Positions 8,397-16,545 of a stretch of DNA of 64,000 bases are shown here, one piece after another (positions within the stretch are counted from its first letter, which is position 1; every line of letters begins with the position of its first letter). Origin of the DNA: Paractinoplanes abujensis (lineage in GTDB: Bacteria; Actinomycetota; Actinomycetes; Mycobacteriales; Micromonosporaceae); the NCBI RefSeq assembly GCF_014204895.1, contig NZ_JACHMF010000001.1, forward strand, positions 7,626,001 through 7,690,000, in the 5' to 3' direction. Position numbers and translations under genes: made by a program. Below the pieces are notes generated by a model, which was given only the letters and a program-made list of their open reading frames with translations, had not been told where the DNA came from and searched no databases.

Positions 8397-8921
8397 ATGA
8401 CGATCGCCACGGCTTTCCTCGCGTTGCTCGAGGGGCGGCCCCAGCACGGCTACGACCTGAAACGCAGCTACGACGAGCACTTCGCCGGTGACCGGCCGCT
8501 GCACTACGGGCAGGTCTACACGACCCTGGCCAAGCTGCTGCGTAACGGCCTGGTCAGCGTGGACGGGGTCGAGGGCGGGTCCGGCCCCGACCGCAAGCGC
8601 TACACGATCACCGAGGCCGGGGTCACCGACGTGCGGCGCTGGCTCGACGAGCCCGAGAAGCCGGATCAATACCTGCAGAGCGCCCTGTACGCCAAGGTGA
8701 TCGGCGCCCTGCTGACCGGCCGGTCCGCCGCCGCCGTGCTCGACGTGCAGCGCGACGAGCACCTGGTGGCGATGCGTGAGCTGACCCGGCGCAAACAGAA
8801 CGGCGACCTGGCCGACCGGCTCATCTGCGACCACGCGCTGTTCCACCTCGACGCCGACCTGCGCTGGCTCGAACACACCGCCACGCAGCTCGACGACCTG
8901 GCCGAGCGGATCCGACGATGA
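8397..8921 (+). CDS. PadR family transcriptional regulator
   Basis: 174 residues. N-terminal winged helix (ALLEGRPQHGYDLKRSYDEHF, YTTLAKLLRNGLV, DRKRYTITEAGVTDVRRWL), then a C-terminal helical dimerisation part typical of the two-domain PadR-like class. It is the first gene of a three-gene operon; its TGA overlaps the ABC ATPase ATG by 4 bp. The likely role is to repress the downstream transporter until a ligand, perhaps an antimicrobial, binds. Confidence 0.9.
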   Translation: MTIATAFLALLEGRPQHGYDLKRSYDEHFAGDRPLHYGQVYTTLAKLLRNGLVSVDGVEGGSGPDRKRYTITEAGVTDVRRWLDEPEKPDQYLQSALYAKVIGALLTGRSAAAVLDVQRDEHLVAMRELTRRKQNGDLADRLICDHALFHLDADLRWLEHTATQLDDLAERIRR

Positions 8922-9595
8922 GCCCGCTGCTGGAGGCCGAAGGACTGCACAAGGCGTACGGGCCGACGACCGCGCTGGCCGGGGCCGACCTGCGGGTGCA
9001 CGCGGGCGAGATCGTCTCGGTGATGGGCCCGTCCGGCTCCGGCAAGTCCACCCTGCTGCACTGCGCGGCCGGGCTGACCAGGCCGGACGCCGGGCACGTG
9101 GGCTACGACGGCCAGGAGCTGCCGGGGCTGAACGACGTCCGGCGCAGCGCCCTGCGGAGGCGCGAGTTCGGGTTCGTGTTCCAGTTCGGCCAGCTGGTTC
9201 CCGAGCTGACCGCGCTGCAGAATGTGGCGCTGCCGCTGCGCCTCGACGGTGTCTCCCGGCGCCGGGCCGAGCGCCGCGCCACCGGGCTGATGGACCGGCT
9301 GGGGCTGGCCGACAAGGCGCGCTCGCGGCCCGGGGAACTCTCCGGCGGGCAACAGCAGCGGGTGGCCGTGGCCCGGGCGTTGGTCACCGGCCCGCGGGTG
9401 ATCTTCGCGGACGAGCCCACCGGCGCCCTCGACTCGGTCGCCGGTGAACAGGTGATGGAGATGCTGACGTCGGCCGCCCGTGAGGCCGGGGCGGCGGTCG
9501 TGCTGGTCACCCACGACGCGCGGGTGGCGGCGTACGCGGATCGCGGGATCGTCGTGCGTGACGGCCGCAGCACCGAGCGGATGGCCGCGCGGTGA
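8918..9595 (+). CDS. ABC transporter ATP-binding protein (MacB/LolD type)
   Basis: 225 residues. Walker A GPSGSGKST, Q-loop FGFVFQFGQLVPELTALQNV, signature LSGGQQQRVAVARAL, Walker B VIFADEPTGALDS, and switch His in LVTHDARVA. The sequence matches ATPases that pair with FtsX-fold permeases. It overlaps both neighbours by 4 bp (8918-8921 and 9592-9595), so it forms one translationally coupled unit with the PadR regulator and the permease. Export or envelope remodelling is more likely than import because no binding protein is present. Confidence 0.93.
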   Translation: MSPLLEAEGLHKAYGPTTALAGADLRVHAGEIVSVMGPSGSGKSTLLHCAAGLTRPDAGHVGYDGQELPGLNDVRRSALRRREFGFVFQFGQLVPELTALQNVALPLRLDGVSRRRAERRATGLMDRLGLADKARSRPGELSGGQQQRVAVARALVTGPRVIFADEPTGALDSVAGEQVMEMLTSAAREAGAAVVLVTHDARVAAYADRGIVVRDGRSTERMAAR

Positions 9596-11850
9596 GGCGG
9601 ATCCTGGCCGAGCTGGCCCTGGGGGTGCGGCTGGCCTTCCCGAGCGGCCGCCGGGGCTGGCTGCGCACGGCGATGGCCTCGGCCGGTGTCGCGCTGGGGG
9701 CGGCGGCGCTGCTGCTGGGGGCCTCGGTGCCGGTCATGCTGGACGCTCGCGAGGCGCGCATCGTGCAGCGGGCCGACAGCGTGGGCGCGCAGGAGGTGCC
9801 GGCCGGGCGCACGCTGATCGTGGCGGGCGTCGACGCGCAGTGGGGCAGCAACGCCGTACGGGGAAGGTTGATCTGGCCCGACTCGCCCGAGGCGCCGCTG
9901 CCGCCCGGGGTGCCCGCCTTCCCGGCCGACCACCAGATGTACGCCTCGCCCGCCCTGCAAGAGGCGCTGTCCGGGCCGGACGGTGCGACGTTGCGCCGCC
10001 AGATGCCGTACGAGGTCGTCGGCACGATCGCCCCGAGCGGGCTGTCGGGACCGCACGAGTTCGCCTACTACGCGGGTTACGAGCGCGCCAAAGACCTGGT
10101 CGGCACGGGGTCGTGGCGTGTCGACCGGTTCGGTTACGCGCAGGAGGACGAACCCGGCCCCGGCACCTACGTCGTGATCGCGGCCATGCTGGCCACCCTG
10201 CTGCTGCCCATCGCGATCTTCATCGGGGCCGCGCTGCGCTTCGGGGCCGACGCCCGCGACCGTCGCCTGGCCGCGATCCGCCTGGTCGGCGCGGACGGCC
10301 GGGCGGTGCTCCGGATCGCGCTGGGCGAGAGCCTGGTGCCGGCCGGGCTCGGGCTGGCCGCCGGCACGGTGCTCTACCTGATGGTGCGCGGCCGCGCGGC
10401 CGATCTGTGGCTCTTCGACGTGAGCGTCTTCCCGGCCGACATCCGTCCCGTGCCGGTCCTGGCCCTGCTGGTGGTCGTGGTGGTGCTTGCCCTGTCGGCC
10501 GGCCTGACCCTGCTCGGCTTCCGAGGCGTCGCGGTCGAACCGCTGGGCGTCTTCCGCCGCTCGACCACCTGGAACGGGCGGCTGTGGTGGCGGTTGCTGC
10601 CCCTCGCGGCCGGCCTGTGGCTGTTGTGGCCGGTCCTCACCGGCGCGTCCGACCCCGACGAGGAGCGGGCCGGGCTCGGTGTGGTGCTGATGGTCGTCGC
10701 GCTGATCCCGCTCGTGCCGTACCTCGTGCCGCTGGCCGCCCGGGTCCTGCCCGGCGGCTCGGCGTCGTGGCAGCTCGCATCGCAGCAACTGCGCCAGAAC
10801 CCGGCCGCCTCGACCCGGGCCGTCACCGGCATCGTCGTCGCGGTCACTGGGGCGATCGCCTTGCACGCGTTCTTCGGCGCGGCCTCGCTGCGCCGCGAAA
10901 CCCCTGACAACCCCCACGACCCCGCGTACGTGCTGCAGGCTCCGGGACGACAGACCACCACTGCCATGCGGGAGCGCACCGCGCGGTTCGAGACCGTCGA
11001 CGGCATCCGGGCGGGCACGGTCGCCAAATACACCCTGTACGGCAGCCTGGAGAGCATGGGCAGCGCCTACCTCGTGGTCGGTGACTGCACGGCGCTGGCC
11101 CAGATCGCGACCTTCGACCGGTGCGCCGACGGCGACGCGTTCGTCGTGGGCGACCTCGGCCGCGCGGTCACCCTGGACGCGGGCAAGCTCCAACCCGTAC
11201 GCGGTACGAAGGTTCCGGTTCCGCCGCGGGCCCGGCCTGCCCGCTTCATCGGCACCGACGCGCAGAACATCGACCTCGGGCTCCTCCTGACCTCCGCCCC
11301 CGCGGCCCTGGCGACCGTGGAGCCCTGGTTCGTCGAGACCAGGATGTTCGCCTCCGACGACGCCCCGGACACGGCGGCCGGTCAGCTGCGCGGGCTCGCG
11401 GCCGAGATCGACCCGCTGGCCCAGTTCACCGCCCTCGCGCCCGAGTCCGACAAGTACGCCTCGCTGCGGATCGCGCTCAACCTCGGATCGGCAGTGATCC
11501 TGCTGATGATGGGGGTCGGGCTGCTGCTCGACGTGGCGTCCCGCCTGCACGACCGGCGCCGGCTCCTCGGCGTGCTGGCCGCGGTCGGCGCCCGCCGCTC
11601 CACAGTGATCTGGTCGGTGCTGCTGCAGGCGTTCGTGCCCGTGCTGGCCGGGCTCGCCCTGGCGATCGTCGCCGGCGCCGGCCTGGGGAGCGTGCTCATG
11701 CTCATCGCGCGGGTGCCGGTCGCGCTCGACCTGGCCGCGGTCCTCACCCCCGTGGCCGTCGGTTCCGCGCTTGTGCTGGGCACCACGCTCGCCGTGCTTC
11801 TGCCCGCCGCCCGCCGCTTCACCAGCACCGAGGAGCTCAGATACGAGTGA
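9592..11850 (+). CDS. ABC transporter permease, FtsX fold
   Basis: 752 residues. N-terminal helix (about 25-45), a long extracytoplasmic part, then a first FtsX-type block of three helices (about 190-330, with RLAAIRLVGADGRAVLRIALGESLVPA). Further helices are near 335-400 and 410-430, with another extracytoplasmic region, and a second FtsX block is at about 625-745 (RRLLGVLAAVGARRSTVIWSVLLQAF). The two four-helix blocks make it a full-length fused permease. Partner of the upstream ATPase; substrate unknown. It ends 3 bp before the stop of the convergent gene. Confidence 0.9.
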   Translation: MRRILAELALGVRLAFPSGRRGWLRTAMASAGVALGAAALLLGASVPVMLDAREARIVQRADSVGAQEVPAGRTLIVAGVDAQWGSNAVRGRLIWPDSPEAPLPPGVPAFPADHQMYASPALQEALSGPDGATLRRQMPYEVVGTIAPSGLSGPHEFAYYAGYERAKDLVGTGSWRVDRFGYAQEDEPGPGTYVVIAAMLATLLLPIAIFIGAALRFGADARDRRLAAIRLVGADGRAVLRIALGESLVPAGLGLAAGTVLYLMVRGRAADLWLFDVSVFPADIRPVPVLALLVVVVVLALSAGLTLLGFRGVAVEPLGVFRRSTTWNGRLWWRLLPLAAGLWLLWPVLTGASDPDEERAGLGVVLMVVALIPLVPYLVPLAARVLPGGSASWQLASQQLRQNPAASTRAVTGIVVAVTGAIALHAFFGAASLRRETPDNPHDPAYVLQAPGRQTTTAMRERTARFETVDGIRAGTVAKYTLYGSLESMGSAYLVVGDCTALAQIATFDRCADGDAFVVGDLGRAVTLDAGKLQPVRGTKVPVPPRARPARFIGTDAQNIDLGLLLTSAPAALATVEPWFVETRMFASDDAPDTAAGQLRGLAAEIDPLAQFTALAPESDKYASLRIALNLGSAVILLMMGVGLLLDVASRLHDRRRLLGVLAAVGARRSTVIWSVLLQAFVPVLAGLALAIVAGAGLGSVLMLIARVPVALDLAAVLTPVAVGSALVLGTTLAVLLPAARRFTSTEELRYE

Positions 11851-11853
11851 CGA

Positions 11854-12417
11854 TCAAGACCCGTTCTCCCGTACGCCGGAAACCCGCACCGGCACCGTGA
11901 AGACCGCGCCGGCGCAGGCCTTCCTGGCGTCCGCCCGCATGCTCAGCCCGCCGCGCACATTGAAGGCGCCGATGGCGTTGCGGCCCACCTCCCACGCCAC
12001 GTCGAAGCTGGGCTGGGCCATGCGGACGGCGGCCGGGTCACACCCCGCCTTCTCGTGCTCGGGGTCGGCGGTGACCGGCCCGTTGGCCGACACCGAGCTG
12101 ATCTTGATCGGGAAGCCGTTGACGTTGGTCACCGTGACCACCAGATCGCCGTTGGTGCCCGGCTGCAACGACTTGTTCAGATCGGACCGGGCCCGCAGCG
12201 ACAACTCGACCGGCGGACCGTCGGCCGCCGCCACCTCCGAGCCCGTGATCTGCCAGTAAGCCCAGGCTGCGCTGGCGTTCACGACCACCGCCAGGGCCGC
12301 CGCGATGCCGAGGATCAGGCGGGTCCGCCGGTCCAGCCGCCGTTTACGGCCGGGGTCGGCCCGTCGGACCTCCCACGTCGGCTCCTCGTGTTCGGACGGG
12401 TCGAGTTCGATGTGCAT
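11854..12417 (-). CDS. Membrane-anchored surface protein, paralogue of the gene at 13725-14243
   Basis: About 187 residues from ATG 12417 (AGGAT 8 bp upstream). An in-frame ATG at 12501 would add 28 residues. Cytoplasmic charged N-terminus (ELDPSEHEEPTWEVRR), basic patch RKRRLDRRTR, and one transmembrane helix (ILGIAAALAVVVNASAAWAYW). The beta-rich outer domain has LVVTVTNVNGFPIKISSV, one mid-domain Cys (AGCDP) and another in KACAGA. The same order of motifs (VTN-N-FP-ITG... Cys ... ACAGS) occurs in the 13725-14243 product, so the two are homologous. Function unknown; probably a cell-surface beta-sandwich. Confidence 0.72.
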   Translation of the reverse strand: MHIELDPSEHEEPTWEVRRADPGRKRRLDRRTRLILGIAAALAVVVNASAAWAYWQITGSEVAAADGPPVELSLRARSDLNKSLQPGTNGDLVVTVTNVNGFPIKISSVSANGPVTADPEHEKAGCDPAAVRMAQPSFDVAWEVGRNAIGAFNVRGGLSMRADARKACAGAVFTVPVRVSGVRENGS

Positions 12418-12876
12418 GTCGGGGATCCTGTTGCCGTCCTGGCCGGGTCCGGGGAGGCCGCCGCCCTCCCGGAGTCGAGTGAGCGCCTCGTGCCGCATCA
12501 TGACCGGGCCGCCGTCGAATTTCGGGCAGGCCGAGGGATCGGGATGAACATGCGGGGCCTTCCTCCTCAGCGACAGATGCGAGACTCGTGTGTAACAACG
12601 GTCGCTGACGACGCCTGGTCATGTGATCGGCATTCCGTCCGCGGTTCTGCGCGCATAAATCGCACAGTTGCGCCTGACCGGCCTAATCCCAAAGAGGGAA
12701 AGGTCCGCTTCATCGACGTCACCGCACTGACCTGGGCATACACGACGGCCCCGATTGTCGTGGCCCGACGACCCACTACCACCGGCGCCCGGCCCAGCCA
12801 AATGTGCAACTTTCACGGCGCGCGATTCCGATTCGCTCGATTCACCATTCGGGGCGCCTCGGACGCACAAATAGAC
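12418..12876. other. Intergenic region, no supported gene
   Basis: This 460-bp gap between two minus-strand surface-protein genes is less GC-rich than its surroundings (for example CGCATAAATCGCACAG near 12650). It presumably holds the promoter of the 12417 gene. Open frames here have Arg/Ser-rich, shadow-like products, and I call none of them. Confidence 0.5.
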
Positions 12877-12910
12877 CGAGCCCGCGGCGTGGGACCCCGC
12901 CGCGGGCTCG
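12877..12910 (-). terminator. Hairpin terminator after the 12924-13610 gene
   Basis: Perfect 13-bp inverted repeat CGAGCCCGCGGCG / CGCCGCGGGCTCG (12877-12889 and 12898-12910) around an 8-nt loop, 14 bp beyond the TAG stop of the minus-strand gene. The trailing sequence on the minus strand is only moderately T-rich (TCTATTTG). Confidence 0.75.
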
Positions 12911-12923
12911 ATCATTTCCCCAC

Positions 12924-13610
12924 CTATTGAGGAATGTCCGCAGGAGCCGATCCGCTGGCGGACGGAACGGACTCCCCGACTCCAGGCTCCAGCCCGGCGG
13001 ATGAGGAGACGGCCGGGGCCGCGGTCGTGGCCTCTTCTCGGGGAGGTGCTTCGACCGGCGCGGCCGGCTTGGTGGGCGCACGGGAGGGCTCGGCCGTCGG
13101 CTGGGTCACGGGAGCGGTCGTGGCGGAGGGCGCCACGGGCCGGGGCGCGACGACGTCGGCGGGCCGGGCGCTCGGTGCCGGGTCGAACTTGAGGGCGCTG
13201 CTGAGACCACTTTCGGCTCCGGTCCAGGAGGCGAAATGCGGCCTTACGGTCCACCTCCACGTGCCACCGGCAACCTCGTCGGCGGCGAAAGTGATCGACT
13301 GGCTTTCGCCACCGGTGCTGTCCACGCGGCGGACGATCGCGGCCCGGGCCGGGGCGCCTTGGCTGTGCGCGGTGATCGTGTAGCGGTCCATCTTCACGCC
13401 CGGCGCGATCTCCTGCGCACTCCAGCTGACCACGGCGCCCTTGTTCTGCTCGGCGACGCTCGGTTTAACGCCCTTCGGCATCTTCGTCGCGCGGACCTTG
13501 GCGTCGGCACTGGCGCCGATCAACCACTCCGCGTTGGCGACCAAGGTTCCGGCGACGATCGCGCCCACGGCAGTCATACCGACTAAGACGTATGCGAGGC
13601 GCTTCCTCAT
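12924..13610 (-). CDS. Secreted or anchored protein with fibronectin-III-like domain and Pro/Ala tail
   Basis: 228 residues from ATG 13610 (MRKRLAYVLVGMTAVGAIV), a basic N-terminus plus hydrophobic helix that is either a signal peptide or an anchor. Residues about 30-125 look like one beta-sandwich of Fn3 type (VVSWSAQEIAPGVKMDRYTI, ... GGTWRWTVRPHFASWTGAES). The last about 100 residues are a Pro/Ala/Ser/Thr-rich, probably cell-wall-spanning tail without LPXTG. It lies between the two paralogous surface proteins and is likely part of the same surface locus. Confidence 0.7.
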   Translation of the reverse strand: MRKRLAYVLVGMTAVGAIVAGTLVANAEWLIGASADAKVRATKMPKGVKPSVAEQNKGAVVSWSAQEIAPGVKMDRYTITAHSQGAPARAAIVRRVDSTGGESQSITFAADEVAGGTWRWTVRPHFASWTGAESGLSSALKFDPAPSARPADVVAPRPVAPSATTAPVTQPTAEPSRAPTKPAAPVEAPPREEATTAAPAVSSSAGLEPGVGESVPSASGSAPADIPQ

Positions 13611-13680
13611 CGGCTTACCTTCCTGCCGGTTGGCCAGGGCGGCCGTTAGCTGGGCACCCTGCTGGCCGCTCGAAGATCGA

Positions 13681-13713
13681 GCGAGGGAGGACGCGCATGG
13701 CGCCCGCCCTCGC
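13681..13713 (-). terminator. Weak hairpin after the 13725-14243 gene
   Basis: GCGAGGG (13681-13687) pairs with CCCTCGC (13707-13713), with a further GCGC/GCGC pairing possible in the loop. It lies 12 bp past the stop of the upstream minus-strand gene. No T-run, so a transcription pause or partial terminator is all I claim. Confidence 0.35.
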
Positions 13714-13724
13714 ACAGAGAACCG

Positions 13725-14243
13725 TTACGGGTTGGTGCCGGTGCCGGTGCCGGTGCCGGTGTCGGCGGCCTCAGCGATACCGCCCGCGAGGGTGGCGGTG
13801 ATGGTCAGGCTGCTGCCGGCACAGGCCGGGTCGGCAGTCCGCGACATGGTCAGCGTTCCGAGGGCGACGTTGGTGACGGGCCCGGAGTTCTTCTCGAACG
13901 TCCGCGTCGTCAGGTTCGTGAGCTCGAAGCCCGCCTTCCCTTGATCGCAGCTCCCGCCCGTGACGGCGATGTTGGTCAGACCGGTGATCTGTACCGGGAA
14001 GTCGTTCGGGTTGGTGACCGTGGCGTTGGTGATCGGCACGGCCTTGCCCGGGTAGAAGTTGTTGTCCGCGTTGCCGCGCAGGTTGACGGTCGCGGTCACG
14101 CTCTTGATGGTCGAGGTCGTCACCTGAGTCGTCGTGCTACCTGAGAACCAGTTGGTTGCGTAGGCGAAGGCCGCAGTTCCGCCGGCGACGGCGAGGACCG
14201 AGCCGGTGACGATAGCGGCGGAACGCTTCGTGAGCTTACGCAT
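13725..14243 (-). CDS. Secreted surface protein, paralogue of the gene at 11854-12417
   Basis: 172 residues, ATG 14243 with a strong AGGAGGA site. Signal peptide: MRKLTKRSAAIVTGSVLAVAG, ending near AFA-YA. The mature part is Thr/Asn-rich beta structure (VTATVNLRGNADNNFYPGK, VTNPNDFPVQITGL) with two cysteines (SCDQ and PACAGS) that probably form a disulfide. It ends in a TGTGTGTG dipeptide tail encoded by a GGTGCC-type 6-bp repeat (about 13735-13765). The short tail repeat could vary in length by slippage. No sortase signal. Function unknown. Confidence 0.75.
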   Translation of the reverse strand: MRKLTKRSAAIVTGSVLAVAGGTAAFAYATNWFSGSTTTQVTTSTIKSVTATVNLRGNADNNFYPGKAVPITNATVTNPNDFPVQITGLTNIAVTGGSCDQGKAGFELTNLTTRTFEKNSGPVTNVALGTLTMSRTADPACAGSSLTITATLAGGIAEAADTGTGTGTGTNP

Positions 14244-14662
14244 GGGGGAGTTCCTCCTGGAACGGTTGGCTAATCGTTTGGTGCTCGGAATTTGTGTGCC
14301 GGTGCATCGATGCGTTCCGGCGCTGGGACAAAGATGGCGGAATGGAAACAGGGACGCGATAGTGCAACCGCCCGTCCTATGCGGAATGATCGGATTACCC
14401 CGAAAGGCGGAGCCGGGCCTGCCGAGTCAACCGTTACCGGCGGGTCGGTGTGGGCTGGGGTGTGCTGGTGGGCGGGGCTGGGCTGGGGGAACGGCGGGGC
14501 TATCAGGCGAGCGTGGATTGCTCAAGCCGGAAAGGATCTGGAGTGCGCCGTAACCCCTAAGTCGAGGGGGTTGCAGTGAAACGGAGGCGTGATGATTGCC
14601 TGGGGGCGACTGCGGCTTTCCACTAATGAGGAGGCCGGGGTCACCTGAAAGAGGCTTAGTGG
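14244..14662. other. Intergenic region with a long G-run cluster (quadruplex-capable)
   Basis: No credible gene in this 419-bp gap. The first 100 bp upstream of the surface gene should hold its promoter. Between 14442 and 14498 the plus strand has eight runs of three to five G separated by 1-10 bases (GGG at 14442, 14452, 14470 and 14480; GGGG at 14457, 14474 and 14495; GGGGG at 14485), enough for several intrastrand quadruplexes. Confidence 0.5.
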
Positions 14663-15067
14663 CTACGCCTCTGTTGGAAGGGCGGCCATGGCTTCGATCT
14701 CGACGCGGAAGTCGGGGCTGACCAGGCCGGCCACTTGCACCAGGGAGCTGGCGGGCGGATTCCGCAGGTCGATGAACTCGTCGCGGGCCGTGCGGAAGGC
14801 GGGCAGGTCGGCCAGATCGGTCAGGAACACCGTCAGCTTGACCACATCGGACATCGTGGCGCCCGCGGCGGACAGGGCGGTCGCCAGGTTGCGGAAGACC
14901 TGGCGGGTCTGTTCGAGTGCGTTGTCCGGGCCGATCAGGCGGCCCTCGGCGTCCAGCGGCACCTGACCCGAGACGGCAACCGTGGGGCCGGTGAAGGCGA
15001 CCGCGTGGCTGTAGCCGTTGGTGGGCGGCGAGCCGTCGGGACGCCCGTAATGACGCTGCACGATCAT
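14663..15067 (-). CDS. RidA family protein (enamine/imine deaminase type)
   Basis: 134 residues from ATG 15067 (MIVQRHYG); an upstream in-frame start would add nine residues. The RidA fold is visible: GPTVAVSGQVPLDAEG, QTRQVFRNLATALSAAG, VVKLTVFLTDL and RNPPASSLVQVAGLV, then DFRVEIEAMA. RidA proteins hydrolyse reactive 2-aminoacrylate-like enamines from PLP enzymes. This subgroup (HYGRPDG start) may be a Rid2-7 relative with altered activity. Divergent from the methyltransferase with about 25 bp between starts, so the two promoters must overlap. Confidence 0.85.
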   Translation of the reverse strand: MIVQRHYGRPDGSPPTNGYSHAVAFTGPTVAVSGQVPLDAEGRLIGPDNALEQTRQVFRNLATALSAAGATMSDVVKLTVFLTDLADLPAFRTARDEFIDLRNPPASSLVQVAGLVSPDFRVEIEAMAALPTEA

Positions 15068-15092
15068 GAGCCTAGCCGCTAGCGTCGGGGCC

Positions 15093-15833
15093 ATGGTGCA
15101 GGTCTTCGGCGGGGTCGCCGCGCTCTACGACGACGTGCGGCCGGGCTATCCAGCAGCCGTACGGGAAATGATCGCCGACTATGCCGGTGGGCCGGGGAGC
15201 ATCGTCGAGCTCGGGGCGGGCACCGGCAAGGGCACCGAACTGCTGCTGGGGCTGGGGGCGCCGCTCACGGCGCTGGAACCCGACGCGCGGATGGCGGCTG
15301 TGCTGTGCCGCAAGTTCCCTGCGGTCGACGTGCTCGAGACGACCTTCGAGGGCTGGTCCCCGTACGGGAAACCGGGTTTGATCGCCTGCGCGATGGCGTG
15401 GCACTGGATGGACGCCGCGACCCGTAACCGGAAGGCCTTCGACGATCTCGCGCCGGGTGGCACGCTGGCGGTCTTCCAGCACAAGTTCGCCTACGCCGAT
15501 CAGGCGCAGGAGCAGGCGATCAGCCGCGTGCTGACCGGGATCGACCCCACGGTGGCCGACCGCGCCGACCATTGGGTGCGCGACGACGTGGCCGCGGCCG
15601 GCGTGTGGGCCGACGTCGAGGAGCGCCGCATCGTCACGTACCCGGTGTATCCGAAGCAGCGCTATCTCGCGTTGCTGCAGACGTTTTCGCCGTTCCTGCG
15701 GCACACGCCCGACGAACAGCGCCGCGCCCTGGACGGTATCGACGCGGCGCTCGGTGGCTCGGTGACGATCGAGCTGCGGACGAGTCTCGTGCTGGGGCGG
15801 AAAACTCAGACGCGCGCGAGCTGCTCGGCGTAG
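15093..15833 (+). CDS. Class I SAM-dependent methyltransferase
   Basis: 246 residues from ATG 15093 (MVQVFGGVAALYDDVRPGYP). SAM motif I VELGAGTGKGTELLL, acidic residue in LTALEPDARM, and motif IV region LIACAMAWHWMD. The opening YDDVRPGYP and the WHW-D motif are common to the group annotated as ubiquinone/tellurite-resistance-like methyltransferases. Substrate unknown. The 3' end overlaps the convergent hydrolase by 28 bp. Confidence 0.85.
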   Translation: MVQVFGGVAALYDDVRPGYPAAVREMIADYAGGPGSIVELGAGTGKGTELLLGLGAPLTALEPDARMAAVLCRKFPAVDVLETTFEGWSPYGKPGLIACAMAWHWMDAATRNRKAFDDLAPGGTLAVFQHKFAYADQAQEQAISRVLTGIDPTVADRADHWVRDDVAAAGVWADVEERRIVTYPVYPKQRYLALLQTFSPFLRHTPDEQRRALDGIDAALGGSVTIELRTSLVLGRKTQTRASCSA

Positions 15834-16516
15834 AGGGTGGCCCGCGCGATCTCGCCCACGGTCTTGCCGGCCCGGGCGGCGACCAGGCCATCGGGGGCCC
15901 AGATGCCGGAGCGGCCCGCGGTCTCCGGAAACTCTGGACCGCTCGGGCCCGCGCACGAGGCGATCGCTGTCCACACCCCGTACGTGGTGCTGATCCTGCG
16001 GGCTCGCTCGGCCACCACGACGTCGTTGGCCGGCTCCTCGGCCACGCCGGCCACGTACGCGTCGATGCCCAGCTCGGCCGTGGCCGCCCAGTGCTCCTCG
16101 ACGCCGGTGTCACGGCAGATCGCCAGGCCCAGCCGCCAGCCGTCGACCTCGATGACCTCGGGCCCGGGGCCGGGACGGAAGCGGGCCTCGGACGAGCCGT
16201 GCGGGTACACCTTGCGATAGGCGACCCGTGCACCCTCGCCGTCGATGCGCAGCGTCGCGATGTGCGGACCGGCGATCGCCGCGCCGGCCAGGGCGATCGT
16301 GTCGGTGGCGGCGCAGGCGTCGACCAGCGGCTGCAGCCGTGGGTCGTCCGGCGCGATCAGCGGGGCCTCGACGTCGTAACCGGTCAGGGAGAGCTCGGGA
16401 AAGACGACCACCCGGGCCCGCGCGGCCCGCACCGCGGCGGCGTGCCGGGTCACGTTGGCGGTGACGTCGAGGGCGTGGACGGGCGGCTGGGCGACGGCCA
16501 GGATCAACGAGCGCAT
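15806..16516 (-). CDS. Carbon-nitrogen hydrolase (nitrilase superfamily)
   Basis: 236 residues from ATG 16516 (MRSLILAVAQPPVHALD; GGAAG upstream). Catalytic triad visible: Glu in VFPELSLTGYD, Lys in YRKVYPHGSSE, Cys in GLAICRDTGVEEHW. Amidase-type members hydrolyse small amides or deaminated glutathione; substrate not assignable. Lies 30 bp after the upstream minus-strand methyltransferase gene and is probably co-transcribed with it. Confidence 0.87.
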   Translation of the reverse strand: MRSLILAVAQPPVHALDVTANVTRHAAAVRAARARVVVFPELSLTGYDVEAPLIAPDDPRLQPLVDACAATDTIALAGAAIAGPHIATLRIDGEGARVAYRKVYPHGSSEARFRPGPGPEVIEVDGWRLGLAICRDTGVEEHWAATAELGIDAYVAGVAEEPANDVVVAERARRISTTYGVWTAIASCAGPSGPEFPETAGRSGIWAPDGLVAARAGKTVGEIARATLYAEQLARV

Positions 16517-16545
16517 GGGCCGATCTTCCTTCGGGGGGTGGGGGG

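Noticed and set aside
12502..12923. Small genes in the gap between the surface-protein genes
   Set aside because: Open frames there lack ribosome sites, codon bias and any recognisable motif.
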